From Acanthacorydalis orientalis (taxonomy: Eukaryota > Arthropoda > Insecta > Megaloptera > Corydalidae), in NCBI GenBank assembly GCA_034766995.1, contig CM068318.1, positions 632,501-696,500 on the forward strand: a stretch of 64,000 nt of DNA. The letters run 5' to 3'. Position numbers and translations under genes: made by a program. Of the stretch, positions 35,961-48,040 are shown piece after piece. Each line of letters starts with the position of its first letter. Positions within the stretch are counted from its first letter, which is position 1. The notes under the pieces are model-generated. The model was not told the DNA's origin, made no database searches, and saw only the letters and a program-made list of their open reading frames with translations.

Positions 35961-36358
35961 TCGAAAAGTATGAAACGGTGCGCTCTCTGGGTGAACAAGT
36001 AACGAGATTAAAAAATATTTTTCAACTTGTGTTTTTTTGTAGGACATGCGAATAATTTTTATACGAAAATTTTCCAGTGCAGTACGACGTAAACAGTTCG
36101 GGCGAAACACACGACGGCATTTTAAATCTCAATTCTGTTCGTTTTCATAAGAAAAAAAATAGTATTATTTCTGTTTCGTATTTTTTTTTTTTTGAAATGT
36201 GATGAGAAGAAGATTTCTTGGAAAACATATTATTTCGAGTACGCTCGTTTCCACTAAACAATATATATAAGTATATTATAAGTTGTGAGAAAAAAACATG
36301 GATAATTATTTTAAATTTGTCTCATTTTTATAATATTTTATTTTCTTGTTATTTTTTT

Positions 36359-36367
36359 AAAAAAAAA
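36359..36367. repeat. T7A9 palindromic junction
   Basis: The T7 run at 36352-36358 passes directly into the A9 run given here. Confidence 0.85.
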
Positions 36368-36451
36368 GTGTTACAAAAACAAGATGTGTTTAAAATTACA
36401 ATATTTTCAGTATATTTTTTTTAATAAACCAATTAATTTTGTCCAATAAAA

Positions 36452-36454
<3 letters not shown>

Positions 36455-36502
<48 letters not shown>
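36455..36502. repeat. (TA)n microsatellite, 48 bp
   Basis: An uninterrupted TA run. Confidence 0.97.
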
Positions 36503-36504
<2 letters not shown>

Positions 36505-36749
36505 GTTAGTCAAAAAGTTCCAACACTTACCTAAATAAGACTTAGATTAATTTTATTTTTAGATAATTACATTCAAACAGTTGATAAATAAAACAGTTTT
36601 AAAAATAATTATGAATAACGATGATTATGATAGAAAATCTTCTAGTAGAATGTTCAAAGGGAATAAAATTTTAACTAATTTCTTCTGATTTGTTTCCTTA
36701 ATTTATTCTAAGAACATTTCTAATTTGTTCCATTCCTGTGTACCTGGAT

Positions 36750-36880
36750 TTGAAGTTGTTTTTTGGGCTTGAAGTCGCTTATTTTTTTCCCACTACCGGT
36801 TTCGTTTTTCGATATCTTTAAGTGGGTACTAGAGAGATAGCGTAACCTGAAAATGTTAAAAGAAGAGACCGGCCGTGGAA
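36750..36880. repeat. Family B foldback repeat with CCACTACCGGTTTCG
   Basis: The left arm CCACTACCGGTTTCGTTTTT starts at 36790 and runs to about 36822. The right arm, 36846-36878, read as its reverse complement, begins CCACGGCCGGTCTC and continues through a TTCAGG-type end. The two arms enclose about 23 nt. The upstream lead GGGCTTGAAGTCGCTTATTT resembles the lead of the copies at 47.9 and 50.0 kb. Confidence 0.55.
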
Positions 36881-37013
36881 GAAAGAGAACGAATATTCTA
36901 AAAAACCTTTCACTGAAGAAGATAATAATGCATCGGTAAAGTTAATTTCAGAATATACGAGTATTTTTAAACAGTTTTATATATAAATTCAGTTTACTTC
37001 AGGGACAATTTCT

Positions 37014-37086
37014 TCCATGAATCGGCGCTAATGACCTTAGCTGTCGAAGCGCCCTAAAACCACCATAACCAACCAACCTCCATGAA
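37014..37086 (+). mobile_element. 5'-truncated SINE-like insertion with target-site duplication
   Basis: A 57-bp insert at 37022-37078 is bounded by the direct repeat TCCATGAA at 37014-37021 and 37079-37086. The insert reads CGGCGCTAATGACCTTAGCT, then GTCGAAGCGCCCTAAAACC, and ends in an imperfect (AACC)n tail. Insert and tail resemble the 3' end of tRNA-derived arthropod SINEs (ATGACC.TAG...GCGCC..AAA). The duplication plus the simple tail indicates insertion by a LINE enzyme with 5' truncation. Confidence 0.75.
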
Positions 37087-38080
37087 CGATTGCATATACA
37101 CGAACTCGTCTTTTATTATTTGTCTATATATAAATTTCAAACGGTGATATTTCTTTTCACAGCAAAACGAAATTATTCTTTAATAAAATTAAATCTGCAC
37201 TGGATATTCCAGAATTTATTTACAAGCTAAAATTAAGAACATGTTCTCTTTTCTACATTTTAACGAAATTCTTCAATCATTTCGTTTGAACTATTCGGAA
37301 CTAATATTGAATGTTGTTTATTTTTTTTTTCAAATCTGAACGTGTGGAAGATCTCATTAAAAAAGAGCAGCGATTTGTTATAAGATACTTCTTGTCTGTA
37401 ATAATTGAATAGTCGGAATTATTAATTTAAAAATGTGCATCGATGTACACATTTTATTCATATTCGTAGCTGAAGTAAACTTCATAAAACAAATAGTAAT
37501 AATTTAAGAAAAGAATGTCTTATGTCCGAGGTACTTATTCAATCTTTCATTTTATTTTTAATAGTAAAAGAATCAAAAGTCATTACGAATACTATTTTTA
37601 AAGAAATATAACACTGAGTAGGAAAATAGAAAATGAATGAAGAAAGATTTCTTGTGGATACAATTTTTATATTTCTATATATGATATCTAAAACTGTAAA
37701 TCTTTCCAGAAACATAAAGAACCGTTTAAGTATTACAAAAATTGAGTTTGTTATGCGATTATTTACAAAATTTCCACGCAGGACGATTTGACATTATTTA
37801 CATGTGTGTTTAAATAACCAGAGGTCGAGCGAGAAAGACGGAAAGTCATGAGAGTGGCCCGAACGCAACCGTTCGAATACAATATTAATATTTTATTCCA
37901 TATGATATTTTATTTACGGCTCGACTTCACGTTTTGACGTAATTACATTGTACAGTTGGAAAAAATAACAGAAAAGCTAATACCACTGTTTACGTACAAG
38001 TCGTGTCTCGTTACTAAATCCAGAAATAAAATATAACAGAATACGATGAAAAAGAAAACGAGAAACGTTTCAAAAAAAAA
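37087..38080. other. AT-rich stretch, nothing recognised
   Basis: No gene, repeat arm or RNA recognised. Confidence 0.55.
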
Positions 38081-38330
38081 AGACAGTAAACAAATGTTCG
38101 AGTGTGACACAGAAAAAAAAAGCGGTTCCACAGTTCGGCGAACAGCGTCGCGACATTCGCTAAAACGGGACGCAATTTCAACAGGCAAATCACAAAATGT
38201 AATCGTGGGAAATCGAAACAGATGATCGGACACAAACGCCGGCCACATCTGATGGCATGTCAGGTGGAGCGAGGCGGACGAACGGCATTCGACGTGCGGT
38301 AAGACGCTCCCTCTGTAACTAGACGCAATT
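38081..38330. promoter_or_regulatory. GC-raised block
   Basis: GC and CpG rise around 38105-38310. A partial inverted repeat CCACATCTGA...TGTCAGGTGG lies at about 38245-38269. The minus ORFs of 101 and 73 codons over it are unrecognised, mutually overlapping frames. Confidence 0.2.
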
Positions 38331-40018
38331 AATTTTTCTACGTTGCTCTACGAGAGAGCTCTGAAAGAATTATGACGTCGAGTTTAAAAACATTGTACAG
38401 AAATGAAAAAAGACGTGCAGCGAACGAGCGGCAGAGAAAGCGGCCAACAACAACATCAGCATTAATTTATTTTCTCTGTTCTTCAGCGAAATTTATTACT
38501 AGCGACATGATGATAAAGGTATACTGGGCGTCTCGTGTTACATACGTTTTGCATAAGCGAATTAATAATGACTGAAATGTGTACCAGTTCTTTTCATAAA
38601 TAAGTAAAATAGTTCAAGGTGACGCCGCAATTTTCATGCATAAAAGTTTATAAGGAATACTCGTTAAGCTTGCGACAACTATCGTCGATGGAAGAGCGGC
38701 GGTGAGTAATCGGTTCGAGTAGAAAATAAATTTATACGAAATTCATATCAGAACACTCAATTTTCATCGGATGCTTTCTCATTCAGACTTTTCCTACAAA
38801 AGACTTTATATTCGGAAATCGATTTTTTGACACACGGTTAATACACAAATAGTCAATCGGTGGATAATAGATTTTTTTTTTATTATTAACAACAACATTT
38901 TTTCTTTCATCTTTCTTTGCATTTAACTCTTGCAGTATCTATGACTGTGAATGATCATTTTTCATTAACAAAATTAACATCCGTTTACTATTTACTAAGA
39001 GACATGTTTAAACAATTGAAATAGTTCCAAACCTAATCAGTAATAAACAAATCTTATTAATTTCTCTCTTTCACGACTGAGAATAACTTGCTTCTATTCA
39101 TTTTTTTTAAAAAACACAATTTTCCATATTAAAATTTTATAAAATAGATAGATTTAATTCTCAATTTAAATATTTAACCCTAACTTTCATTTAGACAATG
39201 GATCACTTAATAACTATGACCATTCGTCGATATTAATATCAGATACAATCTATTAAATGAATAGATATTGAAAAGTGATTTAATATTTTATTTTTTTCAA
39301 TGTTCTCTGAGAGATATTAGGTACTTGTTACTCGTGGAATTAGAAGGTAACTCATTAAATTTACGGAATAATTAACAGCGAACGTTATTTTGACATCACA
39401 AATATTTATTCTGAATTATTGGAGAATTTTAGAAATTTAAAAACAGAAACTGTACGGTTTATGTAAAGGCATTTCACGAAAATATACGAAAACATATTCT
39501 GCAGGATTTTACTACTTCTCGTTTATTGAATATCTATTCTCTCTGTATATCTAATAAATAAATGAGTGAGTGAGTCTAGTTGTATTAAAAAGTAGTTAAT
39601 TGCATTATAATATATATTTAATATCGGTTAAAATAAATTAAAGCTATCATCTAGAACAGTATTTCATCATAATAGGTTTTATAGACAAATTGATGGACTT
39701 GCAGGTTTATACCAGTTTGAATCGCCGTCCAGTAAAGTATATTTTTAATCCAATCGACTGACATTCACAAAATCTGATTTATGTTTCGAGCATGAAAGAT
39801 ACACTCAAATAATCTGTATCGTAATGAAAATAATGTTAAATATGTTTTAATTTCTCAATATGTCTTATTCGACTGTAGATAGATGTAATGATAGACAAAT
39901 ATACGAACGTTAATGATTTTTTCTTTTCCTCGAGTGACATGAAAAAAAAAATTAATCGAACCTACGCCACTATGGTTCGTTGAATTGATTAAACACGTGT
40001 GTGTGTGAGTAAACACAT
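38331..40018. other. AT-rich stretch, nothing recognised
   Basis: Includes a T8A6 junction at 39101-39114. No gene recognised. Confidence 0.5.
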
Positions 40019-40486
40019 ATGTACTTTTTATGTAAATATGAAACTACTGTGCAAAATATGGATTGTATAATGGATTCAGCGACGATCTCGAATTACAAAT
40101 TCAATACAAATATTGCTGATAGTGAACTGAGGGTGTATTGTATGTATCATAAAAAGAATATTGCATCCATAAATTTAAAAGAACGGGGACAAGAGCAGTG
40201 TAGCGCATATATCGTACTGAACAGACTTGTACTGTGGGTACCAATGATGAACCTCGATGAAAGAACAAAAATAAAAAGCGAAAGGATAAATCGTCCCTGA
40301 TTTACTGACGACACAGATATTTTCGCAGATACTCTGGAAGAGAATCGAAGAATTAGACAACGTCAGTCGAGGTATATAAGACCCGACATGCATTATGTCT
40401 ATGGACATGAATCGTATGTACATTTACAACATTGTCCGATTAAAAAGAGTCCACGATCCGGACCGAAATCTGAAAACCCGAACTGA
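40019..40486 (+). pseudogene. Possible ORF of 156 codons split by one TGA, unrecognised
   Basis: From ATG at 40019 one frame stays open to TGA at 40484-40486, except for a single TGA at 40298-40300. The first part is unremarkable. The second part reads through a charged segment (LEENRRIRQRQ) and then RPDMHYVYG, which resembles the DMHYMYG-type start of some arthropod mariner-family transposases, before losing any likeness. The seven-residue likeness could be chance. It may be a broken transposon N terminus or no gene at all. It leads straight into the GC-rich block that begins near 40430. Confidence 0.2.
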
Positions 40487-40790
40487 ACGATCACGGAACT
40501 GGACACAAGTATCGTCTCTGGAGGTTCCGTCCGAGAGACCGCCGCGCGTGTCGTTCGTTTTTCACGTGCGGCCGGCCACTGATTGGCACAAGTCATTTCG
40601 GCGCCATTACATATGTATATTATGCGAATGATCGGAATGCGCTGTTTTTGTGTAAATTTTTTTTATATCACAACTGGGCCTTTCGGACGTGTCGCTTGTT
40701 TGTGGAACGTCGCGCGGCGACCAACCGTGATTTTTTGTCGAATACACACACACACACGTTCACGTTCAATTGTTCGATTTCGATTCCGCG
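40430..40790. promoter_or_regulatory. CpG-rich block, candidate regulatory element
   Basis: GC- and CpG-rich sequence with CACGTG at about 40563 and a CCACTGATTGG word (CCAAT-box-like on the other strand) near 40577. Several overlapping ORFs in all frames. Composition and words only. Confidence 0.28.
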
Positions 40791-42660
40791 TTTTATTGTC
40801 AGGTATTTGAAATGTAAATTGAATTTTTAATATCTTTTATTGTCCCGATTGGAAGTATTGCCCGTTTGTTTTCGAAATAATGCCGTTGGAAGCAATACCT
40901 TTTTTTTCCGTATTTTGTTTAATTCAGCGTTTCCGTTCGTTCCGCAATTATGTCGTTTGTGGACGTTACGAATATGGAACATGGATCTCGCACGTGCCGT
41001 TTACGATTCACAAAAACACGGGACTATCGAAACGGCCGTCCGTTTCTTTCTTCTCTTTTTTTTGAATAATTTCTGATCTAATTCCATCAGAGATCTTGTC
41101 AACGGATAAAAGAAGAATAGAACGTGTGTGTTTCGATTGAAAATTGAGAATTGTTCAGATTTTCATGGAGAGATACAGTAAATCACGAAAAAAACTAATT
41201 TACCATAAACCAGCACGAATCAGGAAATCCGGGCTGGAAACAGAACACGTGTTCAATGCGCCACATACCTTTTTGTGGTTATCGATTATTTTCAGAAATA
41301 CATAAAGTGTTATTGTGCGCGAAACAGCGTTTTCATACGAGCACTGACTTTTAATGCAGAAATGTCTATCTGTAAATATATATATATATATACACATATA
41401 TACGTGTGTGTGTGTATGTACTGAGGTGGAGAGAGAATGCGAGAAAATAATCTGTTCATTCCATATAAGACTAAAGTTTTAATGTAAGTACTAACAATGT
41501 CTTCAAAACTTGAAGTCTGTTTACTGTTGACCTAATAAATTCTAAGACGCTGAAACGTGGTCTTAAACATTTCCATGTTTATTTATCGTGCCGAGACACC
41601 TATACGAGCTCGGTACCGACGGACAGAGTGCGAAAACGTGCACCGCTTCATTTATCGTTCGGAAATTCTTCAGTATTGACATACTTTGTAAAGACACAAG
41701 TGTGATTCAATACATGTTGAAAGTTGGGAATGCGAACTTTGAGCTATCAGCGAGACAATTCGAGAATTGGAGCCGAGCGAGCAGAGTTTTCCATTTTTAT
41801 TTCTGCGGTGTTTTTCTTTTTTTCTGATTTATAAACCTTGAAGTGACTACACGTGAGGTCAGTTTTATCTATAATTGAGGATTGTGCAGTGTCTTGCTCC
41901 GAGTGGTTTTATTATTTTTCTTTTCTTTTTTTTTTAAAAAAAAACACTATTCGATTCTATTTAAGTTTTTATACACACGTAGGTATAATAAGCAGTGCCG
42001 ATGTTCAATTTTAAGTTTTAAAATGTTACATTTTTTAGAAACGGTCAGTCAATCAATTCGTAACAAAAATAATAACTAGTATTAAACCGATTAAATTATA
42101 ACCGAGACGAATTGTAGCCGCGGTTCTCATCATCTACTCAGATCTCTACGGAATACTTGATGATTCTTGAGAACTTCTTATCTGTCCAATCAAGACATTC
42201 ATTTCGTGCCACTTTTCAAAATTATCCAATTAAGGACATTAGCAGAGATGTATGACTCACAAAACTAAAACGTGCATATCTGATCGTTTGTTATCTACAT
42301 ATTGATCTTCTTGCATTACTCACTAATTTCTAAAAACCACAAGTTATTCATTAACATATTTCTTCGAAGACTCATCCCGTGACATTCATAATTATTCCAA
42401 TAGTATGAGTGACGCGATGACATCGGCTGAAATCAAATTCGAATCCAACACAGTGTCCGTGTACATACGCTTTGTTGGTTTACTTTAATATGCGATTTCC
42501 AAGAAAACTGTAATATTAAATGGTGACATCACGCTGCAATTCCGTACTGTTTGAAGTAGGAGGTAACAGAATAACAGCCAGATCTATTTATCTTATTGTC
42601 TGTGAAACTTTATAAATGTAATGTCATTGTACGATTAATTTAAAAACTTTCATGCACAAT
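40791..42660. other. Mixed non-coding stretch
   Basis: Holds a compound TA/CATA/GTGT tract at about 41376-41420 and a T10A9 junction at 41926-41944. ORFs of 60-80 codons on both strands are unrecognised. Confidence 0.5.
41926..41944. repeat. T10A9 palindromic junction
   Basis: Ten T pass directly into nine A. Confidence 0.9.
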
Positions 42661-43630
42661 CCTCTTTTTTCTTCGGCGACGAACGAGACGACCGTCTGAG
42701 AGAAACATTAAACATATACGTTTATAATGCGTTTTTTTTCCTCTCCGCGCAAAAAACATTTATCTACGATCGACATTAAAAACGAAACTTTTAATGTTAG
42801 TTGGCAACTGTCAGAATCGAAGAAAAATTATCAAATGTGAAAAAACAACGCACTTTATTTGGGTCAAGTGGAACGTATTCTAAACAGATGTTCAACAAGT
42901 GAATTATTTTTTCTTTCGGTGTACGTTTTCGATTGCATTTCTGTTCCCTTGCAGTTTATTTGAAAGAATCCCGACACCGCTGCAGCTAATAACTAAATAC
43001 ATGGATATATAAGTGTCGGTCAGTGATGTTTACTTTCAGGTTATGCTATCTCATTTATCGGAAATATATCTGGCTCGTGCCATATCCAATAACGACACGC
43101 CCCGATATCATTCAGTTCGGATTTAGAACTGCTTCTAGTTTGTATTCGAAATAAATTTGAAAGAAATTTAATTGAAATGAGTGTATTTTTTTTTACTTAT
43201 TCTAAATTTACATGCAGAGCAAAACGACTCGAGGGTATAATCAAAAATCGTTATCCGATCCACGTTCTGGATTAAGTGGAACATGCTTGAATTTTAAACT
43301 AGAACATTTTGTTAACGCAAAAAAAGCAATGATTTATTTATACCAATTTATTCAATGAGTGGGTTTTTTTTTCACGTATAAAACGTACGTTTTATTTAAA
43401 TATGAAATGAATTAAGATTTGAATTGATGTTTTATTGAAAAAATTCCATCGACGGAATTTAATGTAAAATCGAATTCGGTAAGAAATGGTTCTGCTTAGG
43501 GTTGTTCGTATCCCTTGTAGTGTTTAAACTATTTTGATTGCGGTTTAGTCGTTTTCTGTTAAATGTATGCGAAGGTTCAGATTAAAAAAGAGAGAGTTAA
43601 TTATGAAAAAAATCTATATTCGTTTCTCTC

Positions 43631-43646
43631 TGTGTGTGTGTGTGTA
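43631..43646. repeat. (GT)n microsatellite, short
   Basis: A short GT run beside the possible transposon end that follows. Confidence 0.9.
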
Positions 43647-43650
43647 TGAG

Positions 43651-43676
43651 CCGAATGGTCGATGAAACACCCAGTA
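43651..43676 (-). mobile_element. Possible solo mariner-type terminal repeat
   Basis: Read on the minus strand from 43676: TACTGGGTGTTTCATCGACC, then ATTCGG. After the TA this is close to the left terminal repeat of the 10.7-kb element (CTGGGTGTTTGAATGAACTT then CGG). No partner end or coding remnant was found upstream. The match is short enough to be chance. Confidence 0.25.
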
Positions 43677-43990
43677 GCGTACGATTACGAACCGTGCCGC
43701 GTTCCCTTTCCCGCAAGCTCGAAAATTATAAAGATATTATCATAACTATAACATAAATTACAATATACATTAAAATAATTTGTTTAATGCCACGTATAAA
43801 TTCCACGAAAATTACTAACGAATAACAGGGCGGCGATACGCGGCGGCGACTTATTAAAATTCAGTTTTCATTGCATCTGCGAACGCTGGCCGAGGCCGCC
43901 GCTACATAACATTGATGACAATGAGAGAAAGCGGCGTTCTGTAATTATGCACACATTCCCCGTTCCCAGTGCATAGTTTCGCTGTCCTCT
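43677..43990. promoter_or_regulatory. GC/CpG-rich block with AT-rich motifs, candidate conserved element
   Basis: GC-rich runs at 43830-43850 and 43885-43915 alternate with AT-rich words such as GTTTAATGCC, TTATTAAAATTC and GTAATTATGC. No ORF of note. This texture suggests a regulatory element but is not proof. Confidence 0.3.
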
Positions 43991-44664
43991 AATCTTCTCA
44001 ACAAACATTCATTACAATTCCTAGACCTAAATTGTAATGGCGTAACAGTGTACAGTCCCTTGTGGTAACTTTGTATTGACATTTTGGAAGCCGCTAAGCA
44101 TTTCGGTATGCTCTCCTTAATCTACATTATGGCCATAGTTCTTATTATAAAAGTTACAAGCTGTTCGAATGCTTATCGTTATCGTTTTAGAACGAACAAT
44201 AACGATTATTTTATCGACGCTCGGTAATAGAATGAAACTGATTTTAGATTGGGACGGAGTTTGAATGTACGGACGCGCTTTATCTCTCTCTTCGTGTCTC
44301 TCGCACGGGTTTTTTCACTCGCGTGCCTCTATTCGCGATAATGTAAATTAATTTCAAAAATTAAAGTTTGTTCTGGAATTTCGCTCGAATCGGAAACTTT
44401 CTTCTAAACTCTGAGATCAATTTACTTGTAATGAAAAAGTTTTCATAAACTGTAACGAATTTATAGAGTGAACACAATTGTTTTTAATACACTTGATATA
44501 TGAATATAAAAAACGATCGAAACGTACAGATAACTAATTAGTTTTTTTAATGTGAAAAAAAGATCGACACCGGACATTTTTCTATAATTTTTGATTCTAC
44601 AACATTATTTTCTCATATAATTATTATTTCAATCTACGAACCACGACAATTTTTCTCTAGTAAA

Positions 44665-44770
44665 ATGCTGAATAAATCATTCTCGATTGTTGCTTATTCG
44701 CATTTCGATGACGATGCCATCATCCTCAGAGAGATAATTAGTATAGAAAAATCTGATTTTTTTATATAAT
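44665..44770 (-). repeat. Family A dispersed repeat, copy 9 (best-kept core)
   Basis: CTGAATAAATCATTCTCGAT, TGTTGCTTATTCGCATTTCG, ATGACGATGCCATCATCCTC and AGTATAGAAAAATCTGATTT run in sequence. The hairpin GATGACG-ATGC-CATCATC at 44707-44724 pairs over seven positions with one G-T. Minus orientation. Confidence 0.7.
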
Positions 44771-45073
44771 CTTTCATTGTTTATTACAATCTATCGAAGT
44801 TCTTAGGGTACGAATATATTCTGTAAACTTATATTGGCTACAAATTGTATTTTCCCTCTCTACAAGTTTCATTTGTTGCTGTTGGATGCGTCTGTTCGGT
44901 TCTGGGCGTCGAACCTATGATTCATGCATCGGGTGATGATATATTGACATTTCAGAGATATCACGGGAAAACTCCAGACTCAACAGAAAATTATGTCCTC
45001 TTGCCTAATTCTGCAAGCGTTAAAAAATGTGTCTTTATATGAACCTTATATCAACAGTGGTTAATTCTTAATG

Positions 45074-45078
<5 letters not shown>

Positions 45079-45131
<53 letters not shown>
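45079..45131. repeat. (TA)n microsatellite, 53 bp
   Basis: A TA run followed by a short GA run at about 45148-45161. Confidence 0.97.
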
Positions 45132-45134
<3 letters not shown>

Positions 45135-45446
45135 TTATGTACGTATAAAGAGAGAGAGAGATTGAATAATGAATCAATTGTTGCATAAGTTTGATCACGA
45201 TTTCAAAAGTTTCACTCTTTCGAATGGTAACTACCAAACACAATTATCGAATTTTTCAAGATTAAAAGAAAGAAATTATTTCAATTTCATTTTCCATCAT
45301 CTATTTTAGGGGAAGTATTTTTATTGATACTAATCGTCAGCATAAAGATTGTCCTTGATGTTCAACTAATTAAAAAGCCTTCTATTTTTTCACAAATAGT
45401 AATTTTCGTGAAAAATATTAGCGGTGAACCGTGTTCATTGCACCGT

Positions 45447-45540
45447 TACAGCGTGTTTCAAAAAGACGCCGGGCTGGTAGCGTTATAAAGGGTGGAAAAA
45501 TGCAGTAATGTGTTAGAAAATTAGTTAGAATTATTTTTCA
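45447..45540 (+). mobile_element. Possible mariner-type transposon end
   Basis: TA followed by CAGCGTGTTTCAAAAAGACG at 45449-45468, then CCGGGCTGGTAGCGTTATAA. The start resembles the CAGGATGTTTGA end of the 10.7-kb element and the GGGTGTTTCAAAAA type of end common in arthropod mariner-like elements. No partner inverted repeat or transposase motif was found in the next 2 kb. Confidence 0.3.
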
Positions 45541-45690
45541 GTCATAATTAAAAATTATGTGAAATTGCGGACAAATTTATGTGACTGTGCGTTGTTTTTC
45601 TATCTGAATCATACTGAACGGATGCAGGTTTTATTTCAGTACATATTCCAGATTTCTCTTGCAGAAAAAAACGGTTTTTTATCTTTCTCT

Positions 45691-45693
<3 letters not shown>

Positions 45694-45733
<40 letters not shown>

Positions 45734-45749
45734 ACATATATATATATAT
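45694..45749. repeat. (TA)n microsatellite with TGTATACA interruption, 56 bp
   Basis: Two TA runs separated by TGTATACA. Confidence 0.97.
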
Positions 45750-45829
45750 TTATTTACATAACATTGTCTGCAGGATTACGTTATTGTTCCTCGTAGGTAA
45801 CAATCAATGTAAACAGGACACTGTGTAGC

Positions 45830-46130
45830 AGTGTTTGATTCGTACATATTCGTCCCGTGCACAGTTACACGTTTTGTGTATTAATACACAACATGTTTGC
45901 ATGGCCGTGTAATCTATCTTGTGCACAATGTCCTACGATGACGTTCCACAAAGCCCTCGCAATGAATCACTGCGCATTCAGAGAGCATCATCTTCCTACG
46001 CACTGATAACCGCGGGCAGTCGCCATACATGGACGGATTATGTCCGTGTCCGTCAGAAGCAATTCAGTACGAGGCGCGCCAACATTCGCAATTCATTGGA
46101 CGAAAGAGGAGAAATATCTTCTATTCCTGT
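45830..46130. other. GC-moderate block, unassigned
   Basis: More GC-rich than its surroundings; a 98-codon plus ORF at 45919-46215 crosses it and ends in a poly-T-encoded Phe run. I found no motif match on either strand. It could be conserved non-coding DNA or a decayed transposon interior belonging to the end at 45447. Confidence 0.25.
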
Positions 46131-46381
46131 TATGACCATTATGCTCCTTCGATGCGTAGACACATTTTTTTTTTTTTTTTGCTCGGAATTGAAATGTATC
46201 GATCGGTGTTGTTAACTCTTCAGGAAACGGACTCTATTGTAAACAAATGAATTCTTCTCTCTACGGAAATTCGCATAGATGTGTGAGTTTAATGTGAAGG
46301 GGGTTTCACTTTGATATCAGAAGTAGCGTTTCTTTTCTATGTTCCGTCGATAGAATTGATTCGATAACATATTCATCTGTT

Positions 46382-46385
<4 letters not shown>

Positions 46386-46413
<28 letters not shown>
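46386..46413. repeat. (TA)n microsatellite, 28 bp
   Basis: A short TA run. Confidence 0.95.
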
Positions 46414-46418
<5 letters not shown>

Positions 46419-46689
46419 GATTCCTCTAAACTGCTTGATCGTTTTTAGAAAATTATTCAGTATTATCCGAGCTCGGCTGTTTTGGTGAATGAAACGTTAT
46501 TTAAATTTGTACAGACAGACGTTCGATCATTAATGACGAAACGGTTTCTAACAGCACGGCATATATTTATCTTTCGTATGATTTCCGAAACGATTCGCGG
46601 AATAAGTCTTTGCCGGAAACGAAAAAAGAAGCTGATATCTGTTTCATTAGAGAATACCGTAAAAAGCTCCCCCCCCACCACAAAGGATC

Positions 46690-46870
46690 AACATAGTAAA
46701 CAGGGCAGATATGCATCTTTCTTTTGTCGATCGAGGCGGACTAGCGGCAGCGTCCTAATGAGAAGAAAATGCAAATCGCTCTGGCACCACGCTGGCAGGA
46801 ATGCGATCGGCGATGACTGCGCCCGACATCCTGCCGAAAGACGAACAAAGATATACTGACGTCATAGTAT
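46690..46870. promoter_or_regulatory. GC-raised block with octamer-like motif
   Basis: GC-rich sequence containing ATGCAAAT at about 46769, the POU-factor octamer word. The 125-codon plus ORF at 46482-46859 covers it; its upstream half is AT-rich and its protein is not recognised. Confidence 0.22.
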
Positions 46871-47743
46871 TTAATTCCGCAAGTCGTTGGGAATTAGCAT
46901 TAGTTTACCGTTGTGGGAAATTTTACGAGTTTATTATACCGAATTGTCTAGTCGGCGCGGAGGGTTGACGTATACCTGTTACTCGAGGAATGAATAGATA
47001 TTACAACACTTGCATAATACAACAATGAAAATGTATTGAGGCTGTTTTATACTTTTCGAGGATTTCAGAAAGTTTATTATTAATGGAAATCCGGCAGGTA
47101 TTATATATGAAAAGCGCGCTCTTCGCGGCCGTAAAGTTTTGAAATAAGATAACGCGGATGATGGAAGAAACGTTGACGAGTGAGCGATTAAGGAATCAGT
47201 GTTCGATGACGGGACAAAAATCACAGATTATGATAGAAACGCGATGTGACAAATCGACGGCCTCATCAAAACTCGAATCCGTCTAAAATTACAAGTCAGT
47301 CCGATCCGATATTATTTTCATGAGTGAAAGACAAATATCTTAGCTATGAAAATCCATCCAAGAACAAACACGACAGTACGGTCGTTCGTACGCACCGTTC
47401 CTATTTTTTTTTTTTTATTTTTATTCTATCCGCTGTGTAGAGCGAAAACACCAACCGTGAAAGTTTTCGAAAATATGAGATATTTATTTCGATAAAATTT
47501 CCGAGAAAACATTTCAATCACAAAAATTATTATAGAGCATATCAAACGGTAGGAATTCTTCGAATTTCATCAAGGGACATATTTTGGAATATTTTCATTT
47601 CATACTTGGAATTTTATATGTTGTTTGTTATTACTGTTATGGTAGAACGTAAACAAAGCTATTTATAAAATCGATTTCTTTAGTTTCCATTAGATATTAT
47701 ATTAGAATGATAGAAGAAATAAACGAGATTAATAAATCCGGTA

Positions 47744-47762
47744 TTTTTTTTTAAAAAAAAAA
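47744..47762. repeat. T9A10 palindromic junction
   Basis: Nine T pass directly into ten A. Confidence 0.9.
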
Positions 47763-47931
47763 CCCAGTACGTTCATCTATTCATTAACTCAAACATGTGT
47801 ATAAGAAGCTCGGTAGTCATTTTTCTCATACCTCTAGTTATTTACAGAATTGAACAGTGTGTACACTTTTCAATTTTCAATTTCTCCAAACGAAACACAC
47901 ATCATTTTAATTGTATGTGTTTCATCATCCC

Positions 47932-48040
47932 GATGCTACTATTTTTCTTTTCTGTTCCGCTACCGGTTTCATTTATTCTGACACCCATAAATATCTCCAT
48001 TTTATTTCTTCTCTCCCACATCTTCTATTCTAAATCAAAG
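47932..48040 (+). repeat. Family B repeat, partner of the 50.0-kb copy
   Basis: GATGCTACTATTTTTC, TTCTGTTCCGCTACCGGTTT, CATTTATTCTGACACCC and ATCTCCATTTTATTTCTTCT align over about 105 bp, at roughly 80% by eye, with the reverse complement of 49984-50083. It lies inside a 139-codon plus-strand ORF at 47795-48214, which is therefore probably not a gene. Confidence 0.7.

Noticed and set aside
45919..46215. 98-codon plus ORF in a GC-moderate block, considered as a transposase fragment
   Set aside because: Motif search by eye on both strands gave no DDE or DNA-binding pattern; the C terminus is a poly-T-encoded Phe run.
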